Source: Bacillota bacterium
Lineage (GTDB): Bacteria; Bacillota; Clostridia; Lachnospirales; Lachnospiraceae
Direction of reading: 5' to 3'
Assembly (NCBI GenBank): GCA_023398375.1
Contig: JAEWSH010000133.1
Coordinates: 124,001 to 188,000 of the forward strand
Length of the DNA stretch: 64,000 nt
Of the stretch, positions 57,651 to 64,000 are shown one piece after another. The notes beneath the pieces were generated by a model, which saw only the letters and a list, made by a program, of their open reading frames with translations, did not search any database and was not told where the DNA came from. Numbering within the stretch: the stretch's first letter is position 1; the number at the start of each line of letters is the position of its first letter. The position numbers were made by a program, and so were the translations under genes.

Positions 57651-60539
57651 ATGGATAAAATATTACCCAAGATGCTCCCGCGGCAAGAATATATTAAAAT
57701 CAGAGGAGCAAATGAGCACAATCTAAAAAATATCGATTTGGATATTCCAAGGAACCAGCTTGTAGTTTTGACGGGACTGTCAGGTTCTGGAAAGTCATCT
57801 TTGGCATTTGACACCATTTATGCAGAAGGGCAAAGAAGATATATGGAATCATTATCATCTTATGCGAGACAATTTTTAGGTCAGATGGAAAAGCCAAATG
57901 TTGAAAAGATAGAAGGCCTTTCGCCAGCCATTTCAATTGACCAGAAATCAACAAATAGAAACCCGAGATCTACGGTGGGAACTGTAACTGAAATTTATGA
58001 TTACTTTCGTTTACTTTATGCAAGAATCGGGATCCCGCATTGTCCGAAATGTGGAAAGGAAATTAAAAAGCAGAGCGTAGATCAGATCGTAGATCAGATT
58101 ATGAGCCTGGAAAAAGGAACGAAGATACAATTATTGGCACCGGTAGTCCGAGGCCGTAAAGGAGAACATGCCAAAGTATTTGACAGAGCAAAAAGAAGTG
58201 GTTATGTAAGAGTACGTATTGACGGTAACTTATATGAGCTGACAGAAGAGATTCAATTAGAAAAAAATATAAAGCATAATATAGAAATTGTCGTTGACCG
58301 ACTTGTGGTGAAAGAAGGAATAGAAAGACGTTTGACAGACTCTATAGAAAATGTAATGGATCTGGCAGAAGGCTTACTGCAGGTTGACGTAATTGCCGGG
58401 GAAACCTTGAATTTCAGCCAGAGTTTTTCTTGTGCAGACTGCGGCATCAGCATAGACGAAATTGAACCAAGAAGCTTTTCTTTTAACAATCCGTTTGGTG
58501 CCTGTCCGGTATGTTTTGGTCTTGGATACAAGATGGAGTTTGATCCTGAATTATTGATTCCGGATCCGAACTTAAGTATTGCAGAAGGAGCCATAGCGGG
58601 AATGGGCTGGCAGTCCTGCACAGATCCGTCAAGCTATACCTATGCGATCCTTCAGGCCTTAAGTAAGGCATATAAATTTGAACTCACGACTCCGTATAAC
58701 CAATTATCAAAAGAAGTCCAGGACCTGCTGATGTATGGAAGAGGGAGCCGTGAAGTAAAAGTACATTATAAAGGACAACGGGGCGAGGGTGTCTATGATG
58801 TAACCTTTGAAGGTCTTATTATGAATATGCAGCGAAGATACCGAGAGACAGGATCCGATACCATGAAACAGGAATATGAAGCATTCATGCGGATTACACC
58901 GTGTGCGGAATGTAAAGGTATGCGGTTAAAGAAAACTTCACTTGCAGTTACTATTTGTGATAAAAATATCTATGAGATAACATCCATGTCTATTGCTGCA
59001 TTGCAGGATTTTTTGCAGCATATGGAATTGACACAGCATCAGATTCTGATCGGGAATCAGGTCTTAAAGGAAATACGTGCGCGTGTCGGATTCTTGATGG
59101 ATGTGGGTCTTGATTACCTGTCCCTTTCAAGAGCAACAGGAACGTTATCTGGTGGAGAAGCGCAGAGAATCCGTCTTGCGACACAAATCGGATCAGGTCT
59201 GGTCGGTGTGTGCTACATCCTTGATGAGCCAAGCATTGGATTGCATCAAAGGGATAATGATAAGTTATTGAATACACTTTGTAAACTACGGGACATCGGA
59301 AACAGTCTTCTTGTGGTAGAGCATGATGAAGATACAATGTTTGCGGCAGATTATATTGTGGATATTGGCCCAGGGGCCGGTGAACATGGCGGAGAAGTTG
59401 TTGCTGCAGGTAATGCGGAGGAAATCATGAAGAATCCGAATTCTGTTACAGGAAAATATCTGAGTGGGGCAATGCGCATTCCTGTACCTGAAAAACGTAA
59501 AAAACCTATGGGATACTTAAAAGTCCGTGGTGCAGCAGAGAACAATCTCAAGAACATAGATGTAAAGATTCCGCTGGGGCTGATTACCTGTGTGACAGGT
59601 GTGTCAGGTTCGGGAAAGAGTTCTTTGGTCAATGAGATTCTGTACAAACATCTTGCAAAAAAATTAAACCGCGCCAGAACGATTCCTGGTAAGCATGCTG
59701 GCATTGATGGCATTGAGCAGTTAGACAAAGTAATTGATATTGACCAATCACCAATCGGAAGAACACCTCGTTCCAACCCCGCCACTTATACGGGAGTATT
59801 TGACCAGATTCGAGATTTATTTGCAGCTACCGCAGATGCTAAAGCCAAAGGCTATAAGAAGGGAAGATTTAGTTTTAATGTGAAAGGCGGACGTTGTGAG
59901 GCCTGCAGCGGAGATGGAATTATTAAGATAGAAATGCACTTTCTGCCTGATGTGTATGTACCCTGCGAAGTGTGCGGCGGAAAGCGTTACAACAGAGAGA
60001 CGCTGGATGTCAAATATAAGGGAAAAAGCATCTATGATGTTTTAGATATGACGGTGGAGGAGGCAATGCATTTTTTTGAAAATGTACCGTCTATTCACAG
60101 AAAAATAGAGACACTTTATGAAGTGGGTCTTTCCTATATTAGATTAGGTCAGCCTTCTACGACTTTATCAGGCGGAGAGGCACAAAGAATCAAACTGGCA
60201 GCAGAACTTTCCAAAAGAAGTACTGGTAATACTATTTATATATTAGATGAGCCGACAACAGGACTTCATTTTGCAGATGTGCATAAATTAACAACAATTC
60301 TTCAGAAACTTGCGGAAGGCGGTAATACAATTGTTGTAATAGAGCATAACCTTGATGTGATCAAAACTGCGGATTATATTATTGATATCGGACCTGAAGG
60401 TGGAGACAGGGGAGGGATGATTGTTGCTGCTGGTACACCGGAACAGGTTGCAGAATGTAAAGAATCTTATACAGGTATCTATATTCGGAAGATGCTGGAA
60501 AAAGATAAGAAAGCAGTGGAGCAGGAACATAAAAAATAA
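57651..60539 (+). CDS. uvrA: Excinuclease ABC subunit A (UvrA)
   Basis: A 962-residue tandem ABC ATPase with two Walker A sites (GLSGSGKSSLAFD and GVSGSGKSSLVNE), two LSGGEAQR signatures, zinc modules CPKCGKE, CADC-CPVC, CAEC and CEAC-CEVCGG, and Walker B ILDEPSIGLH and ILDEPTTGLH. It is the damage sensor of excision repair and belongs to the classical UvrA1 length. It lies 17 bp after uvrB. ATG 57651; the longer ORF neighbours have no support. Confidence 0.98.
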   Translation: MDKILPKMLPRQEYIKIRGANEHNLKNIDLDIPRNQLVVLTGLSGSGKSSLAFDTIYAEGQRRYMESLSSYARQFLGQMEKPNVEKIEGLSPAISIDQKSTNRNPRSTVGTVTEIYDYFRLLYARIGIPHCPKCGKEIKKQSVDQIVDQIMSLEKGTKIQLLAPVVRGRKGEHAKVFDRAKRSGYVRVRIDGNLYELTEEIQLEKNIKHNIEIVVDRLVVKEGIERRLTDSIENVMDLAEGLLQVDVIAGETLNFSQSFSCADCGISIDEIEPRSFSFNNPFGACPVCFGLGYKMEFDPELLIPDPNLSIAEGAIAGMGWQSCTDPSSYTYAILQALSKAYKFELTTPYNQLSKEVQDLLMYGRGSREVKVHYKGQRGEGVYDVTFEGLIMNMQRRYRETGSDTMKQEYEAFMRITPCAECKGMRLKKTSLAVTICDKNIYEITSMSIAALQDFLQHMELTQHQILIGNQVLKEIRARVGFLMDVGLDYLSLSRATGTLSGGEAQRIRLATQIGSGLVGVCYILDEPSIGLHQRDNDKLLNTLCKLRDIGNSLLVVEHDEDTMFAADYIVDIGPGAGEHGGEVVAAGNAEEIMKNPNSVTGKYLSGAMRIPVPEKRKKPMGYLKVRGAAENNLKNIDVKIPLGLITCVTGVSGSGKSSLVNEILYKHLAKKLNRARTIPGKHAGIDGIEQLDKVIDIDQSPIGRTPRSNPATYTGVFDQIRDLFAATADAKAKGYKKGRFSFNVKGGRCEACSGDGIIKIEMHFLPDVYVPCEVCGGKRYNRETLDVKYKGKSIYDVLDMTVEEAMHFFENVPSIHRKIETLYEVGLSYIRLGQPSTTLSGGEAQRIKLAAELSKRSTGNTIYILDEPTTGLHFADVHKLTTILQKLAEGGNTIVVIEHNLDVIKTADYIIDIGPEGGDRGGMIVAAGTPEQVAECKESYTGIYIRKMLEKDKKAVEQEHKK

Positions 60540-60599
60540 ATTTCCTATAATGTTTTCAATAAAAAAACCGATATAAATATTGTTAAGTAAGTATGCATG

Positions 60600-60654
60600 G
60601 ATGCACGAGAATACGAGACGGAGGGAACCGTTTTAATTCTTGTGCATCTCTTTA
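60600..60654 (+). terminator. Terminator of uvrBA
   Basis: GATGCACGAGAAT (60600-60612) pairs with ATTCTTGTGCATC (60636-60648) with one G-U pair, followed by TCTTTA. An inner ACGG/CCGT helix lies in the loop. The rest of 60540-60833 holds the mbl promoter and no gene. Confidence 0.75.
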
Positions 60655-60732
60655 TATAAAGTAAGATAGGAATTGAAGTTTATAGTAAGATGATAAATAA
60701 TTTTAAATATTTATGAATTTTATGAAAACCCT

Positions 60733-60760
60733 TTGAAAAACTGTATATATGAGGTATAAT
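60733..60760 (+). promoter_or_regulatory. Promoter of mbl
   Basis: TTGAAA (60733-60738), 16 bp, TATAAT (60755-60760), 73 bp before the start codon. Confidence 0.7.
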
Positions 60761-60833
60761 ATCTACGTATGTTTAACGAAAGAACATTTTGACAGAACGA
60801 AGATAGATATCCGCAGAAAGGGGATTTATATTT

Positions 60834-61829
60834 ATGCAATATACTGATATAGGAATTGATCTGGGAACGGCCAGTATTTTAGTATACATCAGAGGCAAGG
60901 GAGTTGTTTTGAAGGAGCCATCTGTTGTAGCTTTTGACAGAGATACAAATAAAATAAGAGCGATCGGAGAAGACGCAAGACTGATGCTTGGAAGAACACC
61001 TGGGAATATTATTGCAGTCAGGCCATTAAGACAAGGAGTTATTTCCGATTATACAGTTACTGAGAAAATGATGAAATATTTCATTCAGAAAGCATTGGGA
61101 AAGAGAACTTTCCGCAAACCTAGGATATCGGTCTGTGTACCTAGTGGCGTTACAGAAGTTGAGAAGAAAGCAGTAGAAGATGCAACTTATCAGGCGGGAG
61201 CCAGAGAGGTGTCTGTCATTGAAGAGCCAATTGCAGCTGCAATCGGTGCAGGAATTGATATTTCAAAACCATGCGGGAACATGATTGTTGATATTGGCGG
61301 TGGAACTTCTGACATTGCAGTTATTTCTCTGGGAGGTACGGTAGTCAGTGCTTCCATAAAAATTGCCGGGGATGATTTTGATGAGGCAATCGTGCGCTAT
61401 ATGCGAAAAAAACATAATTTATTAATTGGTGAAAGAACAGCCGAGGATCTTAAAATTAAGATCGGATCCTGTTACAAGAGAGCGGAAGTAGATTATATGG
61501 ATGTTCGTGGACGTAATTTGGTAACAGGTCTTCCGAAAACAGTAAAAGTATCTTCGGAAGAGACAGAAGAAGCTTTAAAGGAAACCACATCTCAAATTAT
61601 TGAAGCGATCCATAGTGTATTGGAAAAAACACCACCTGAGCTGGCAGCGGATATTGCTGACAGGGGAATTGTGTTAACTGGTGGAGGCAGTCTGCTGCGA
61701 GGCCTGGAGGAACTGATTTCTTCAAAGACCGGAATCAATACAATGACAGCAGAAGAACCTATGACAGCAGTTGCAATCGGAACAGGTAAATATGTTGAAT
61801 TTTTGGCAGGCTATAGAGACGATAATTAA
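60834..61829 (+). CDS. mbl: MreB-family actin homologue (Mbl)
   Basis: A 331-residue actin-like protein: phosphate 1 loop DIGIDLGTASILVYIRGKGVVLKEPSVVA, phosphate 2 IVDIGGGTSDIAVISLGG, adenosine motif GIVLTGGGSLLRGLEELI, and PEELAADIADRG (connect region). Filaments guide cell-wall synthesis. The Mbl choice over MreB is based on location: mbl is followed by flhO-flhP in Bacillus and the same order is found here; mreCD are absent. AAAGGGGA precedes ATG 60834. Confidence 0.9.
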   Translation: MQYTDIGIDLGTASILVYIRGKGVVLKEPSVVAFDRDTNKIRAIGEDARLMLGRTPGNIIAVRPLRQGVISDYTVTEKMMKYFIQKALGKRTFRKPRISVCVPSGVTEVEKKAVEDATYQAGAREVSVIEEPIAAAIGAGIDISKPCGNMIVDIGGGTSDIAVISLGGTVVSASIKIAGDDFDEAIVRYMRKKHNLLIGERTAEDLKIKIGSCYKRAEVDYMDVRGRNLVTGLPKTVKVSSEETEEALKETTSQIIEAIHSVLEKTPPELAADIADRGIVLTGGGSLLRGLEELISSKTGINTMTAEEPMTAVAIGTGKYVEFLAGYRDDN

Positions 61830-61889
61830 GTTGACTAGTTTTTGTTAAACAAGTTATCGTAGAAAAAATGCCGACTAAGGAGGAAGATC

Positions 61890-62666
61890 ATGCTAAAAGG
61901 CCTATATACTGGCTATACCGGAATGATAAATGAACAGAATAGATTAGATGTCATATCCAATAATCTTGCAAATTCAGCTACAGCAGGATTTAAGAAGGAG
62001 GGCGCTACAAGCCAGACGTTCAAAGATACGCTGACATATAAGATCAAGGATATTTCAGAGAATCCTAATATGGCACGTCATATTGGCTCGAACACGCCGG
62101 GTGTCAAAATAGGTGAGTGTTATACAGATTATGAGCAAGGCAGTTTTAAACCTACGGAGAACGATACTGATTTTGCAATTTCGGGTGACGGCTTCTTTGC
62201 AATAGAATATACAAATAAGAATAATGAGACTTCCACAAAATATACGAGAGCAGGAACTTTTCAGGTCAATCAGCAGGGGTTCGTGGTAACAGAAGATGGT
62301 GATTATGTTCTTGGAACCAATAATAAAAGAATAAAGGTAAATCCTAATTTAAGTTTATCGACGGCATCTAACGGAGCTATTTTCCAAAACGGAACACAAG
62401 TGGGACAAATTCTGATAACTGATTTTGAAGATTATAATTACTTGGAACATTTTGGAGAGAACCTGTATCAGGCAGTAGATGGCGCCAAGACGAAAGCTTC
62501 TACAGCTACTGTAAAAAGCGGTTATCTAGAAAACTCAAATGTGGAAGTAGTAAAAGAAATGGTTGATATGATAGCAGTCACGAGGGCATATGAATCAAAT
62601 CAAAAAGTAATTCAGACGCATGACAGCGCATTAGAAATTGCGGCTAATCAGCTTGGAAAATTATAG
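61890..62666 (+). CDS. flhO: Flagellar rod/hook-basal body protein (FlhO/FlgF-type)
   Basis: A 258-residue flagellar protein with the N-terminal rod motif LYTGYTGMINEQNRLDVISNNLANSATAGFK and the C-terminal GYLENSNVEVVKEMVDMIAVTRAYESNQKVI coiled-coil end, typical of the FlgBCFGE axial family. The ANN-type DVISNNLAN motif is the axial-protein signature. Together with the next gene it makes the distal rod. GGAGG precedes ATG 61890. Flagella fit a motile Roseburia-like host. Confidence 0.9.
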   Translation: MLKGLYTGYTGMINEQNRLDVISNNLANSATAGFKKEGATSQTFKDTLTYKIKDISENPNMARHIGSNTPGVKIGECYTDYEQGSFKPTENDTDFAISGDGFFAIEYTNKNNETSTKYTRAGTFQVNQQGFVVTEDGDYVLGTNNKRIKVNPNLSLSTASNGAIFQNGTQVGQILITDFEDYNYLEHFGENLYQAVDGAKTKASTATVKSGYLENSNVEVVKEMVDMIAVTRAYESNQKVIQTHDSALEIAANQLGKL

Positions 62667-62679
62667 GGGGTAGATAATT

Positions 62680-63498
62680 ATGGTAAGATCATTATGGACC
62701 GCGGCATCAGGAATGATTGCACAACAGACTAATGTAGATGTCATTTCTAATAACTTGGCCAACGTTAATACAACAGGTTTTAAGACAGATGCAGCTGAGT
62801 TTAAAACATTGCTTTATCAAACACTGCAGACGTCAACAACTTCTGCAAATGGAACAGCAAAGCCAACATCTGCCCAGGTTGGACTTGGGGTACGTAATTC
62901 GGCCATCACATCCATGTTTAAACAGGGAAGTCTGACGGCAACTTCCAATACAACTGGGTTTGCGATTCAGGGCGACGGTTTTTTCGCGGTAACAGGGGAA
63001 GATGGCAATCGTTATTATACAAGGAATGGTAATTTTATTCTTTCAACTGCAAATAATGGTGGATTAGCGTTGTCTACCACGGATGGACTCCCAGTTTTGA
63101 GTTCGACGGGAAAACAGATTACATTTAATAAAAATATAGTGGCCAGCAAAATTACAACTTCTTCAGATGGCACTTTCTATTATCCGGATAATAATAATGT
63201 GCCGCAATCACTTGGGATTAAATTAGGTATTTACCAATTCTCTAATCCCTCCGGATTGGAGAAAAATGACAGCAGTTTATATGCGGCTACCGGGGCGAGC
63301 GGTACAGTGTTGAATGAAGCTACCAATAATAATGTGAAAAAGAGTAAACTCGTACAAGGATATTTGGAAGCATCCAATGTACAGGTCGTTGATGAAATGG
63401 TCAATTTAATTGTTGCACAACGTGCCTATGAAATGAACTCAAAAACAATTCAGGCATCAGATGATATGATGCAGCAGGCAAATCAATTGAAGAGGTAA
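62680..63498 (+). CDS. flhP: Flagellar distal-rod protein FlgG-type (FlhP)
   Basis: A 272-residue axial protein: MVRSLWTAASGMIAQQTNVDVISNNLANVNTTGFK at the start, FAIQGDGFFAV in the middle, and GYLEASNVQVVDEMVNLIVAQRAYEMNSKTIQ at the end, all FlgG-like. It should form the distal rod with FlhO. The gene is 13 bp after flhO and 6 bp before the next gene, so it is one operon. The FlhP symbol follows the Bacillus mbl-flhO-flhP layout; flgG would be equally valid. Confidence 0.92.
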   Translation: MVRSLWTAASGMIAQQTNVDVISNNLANVNTTGFKTDAAEFKTLLYQTLQTSTTSANGTAKPTSAQVGLGVRNSAITSMFKQGSLTATSNTTGFAIQGDGFFAVTGEDGNRYYTRNGNFILSTANNGGLALSTTDGLPVLSSTGKQITFNKNIVASKITTSSDGTFYYPDNNNVPQSLGIKLGIYQFSNPSGLEKNDSSLYAATGASGTVLNEATNNNVKKSKLVQGYLEASNVQVVDEMVNLIVAQRAYEMNSKTIQASDDMMQQANQLKR

Positions 63499-63504
63499 TG
63501 ACGT

Positions 63505-63858
63505 ATGGATATTAGTAATTTGAATTCTAAGTATGCAGATTATCTATCCACAACTACTGCAACAACTGAATCGGCTAAAAAATTAGATTCTATGCTTGCT
63601 GCAGATCAATCGGATGCATCAGATAAACAACTGATGGATGTCTGTAAACAATTTGAATCCTATTTTTTAGAGCAGATCTTTAAAGAAATGAAAAAAACAA
63701 TTCCGGAAGAAGAGTATTCTTCTACTAGTGTATCGACCAGATTAGATTATTTTGAAGATCAGGCAATTCAGACATTGGCGGCACAATCAACAGATAAAAA
63801 TAGTCTTGGTCTGGCGCAAACGCTGTTCGATCAAATGAAGCGTAATTATGATATATAA
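63505..63858 (+). CDS. Rod-binding protein (FlgJ N-terminal domain only)
   Basis: A 117-residue protein matching the FlgJ rod-scaffold domain: DKQLMDVCKQFESYFLEQIFKEMKKTIPEE and DYFEDQAIQTLAAQSTDKNSLGLAQTLFDQMKRN. The peptidoglycan hydrolase half of enterobacterial FlgJ is missing, as usual in Firmicutes. It caps the growing rod during assembly. The start is ATG 63505, six bases after flhP. Last gene in the operon, before the terminator. Confidence 0.9.
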   Translation: MDISNLNSKYADYLSTTTATTESAKKLDSMLAADQSDASDKQLMDVCKQFESYFLEQIFKEMKKTIPEEEYSSTSVSTRLDYFEDQAIQTLAAQSTDKNSLGLAQTLFDQMKRNYDI

Positions 63859-63884
63859 GTATAAATGGATATAGAACTATGGAA

Positions 63885-63913
63885 AGGGCTGCTTCTGATA
63901 GGCAGTCTTTTTG
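63885..63913 (+). terminator. Terminator of the rod operon
   Basis: AGGGCTGC (63885-63892) pairs with GCAGTCTT (63902-63909), with G-U pairs, followed by TTTTG. Confidence 0.7.
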
Positions 63914-63914
63914 T

Positions 63915-64000
63915 ATTTATGCAAGCGACGAGCCAAATACAAGCTGGCTTGCATTTGGTGACTGCCGCGATAACTTGAGAAACTCGCAAAGCGTGTTCCT
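63915..64000 (-). repeat. 86-bp interspersed structured repeat, copy B (may extend beyond window)
   Basis: Reverse complement of copy A at 31026-31111 with 10 differences. Both hairpins are kept; in the sense of copy A, the one stem change (A to G at CCAAATGCAAG) leaves a G-U pair, which is a hint that the RNA sense is the minus strand here. The copy runs to the last base of the window. Confidence 0.85.

Noticed and set aside
1..64000. CRISPR arrays, rRNA operons, complete insertion sequences
   Set aside because: No regularly spaced repeats, rRNA segments or transposase genes were seen anywhere in the window.

Overview
This window looks like chromosome from a motile, low-GC Gram-positive anaerobe of the Lachnospiraceae, most likely Roseburia or a close relative. 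The clues are a beta-mannan utilisation locus with paired GH130 phosphorylases, a CIRCE-controlled hrcA-grpE-dnaK-dnaJ operon, Bacillus-type PhoP and LexA boxes, a type III glutamine synthetase, and an mbl-flhO-flhP-type flagellar rod cluster. The species is inferred; no rRNA is present.

Layout: (1) 1-8215, intracellular (acetyl/gluco)mannan-oligosaccharide catabolism: ABC permease end, YesL-like protein, cellobiose 2-epimerase, two GH130 phosphorylases, a CE17-like acetylesterase, and a GH1 glucosidase fused to mannose-6-phosphate isomerase. Together they would import, deacetylate, epimerise and phosphorolyse mannosides, then feed fructose-6-phosphate into glycolysis. (2) 8216-10632, a 203-bp fold-back element, a PLP aminotransferase and uppP. 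(3) 10794-19276, a Pho cluster: pstSCAB-phoU, then nptA-phoP-phoR, each transcription unit with tandem PhoP boxes whose last repeat can serve as the -35. (4) 19403-21472, small proteins of unknown role. (5) 21696-32892, the heat-shock operon, prmA-rsmE, cysteine desulfurase-thiI, a Crh-like HPr protein and mtaB. (6) 32981-38993, ireB-ruvX-DUF1292-fur-RNase J-ylbF, an MltG-like protein, and trmR with a U32 protein (wobble-uridine tRNA modification). (7) 39066-41383, glnN behind a leader with a terminator and a possible antiterminator hairpin.

(8) 41460-46319, a 4.8-kb integrated element in tRNA-Gln(CUG), bounded by a perfect 55-bp duplication of the tRNA 3' part. It has candidate integrase arm sites at both ends, a truncated tyrosine integrase, a divergent XRE regulator, a RelE/ParE-type toxin-antitoxin pair and one large AT-rich cargo gene. 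The cargo encodes tandem TIR/deoxyribosyltransferase-like Rossmann regions followed by a P-loop ATPase, and its frame is broken at an A7 run in a way that one extra A repairs exactly. This is the best candidate in the window for an undescribed (probably defensive) system.

(9) 46379-60539, an acyl-ACP thioesterase, cvfB, a CPBP protease-like protein, a TagA-like protein, a CdaR regulator, ftsEX with an M23 hydrolase and ctpA, and SOS-type uvrBA. (10) 60733-64000, mbl and three flagellar rod genes. An 86-bp structured repeat occurs twice, at 31026-31111 and inverted at 63915-64000.

All functional calls come from reading sequence and motifs; no database search was run.
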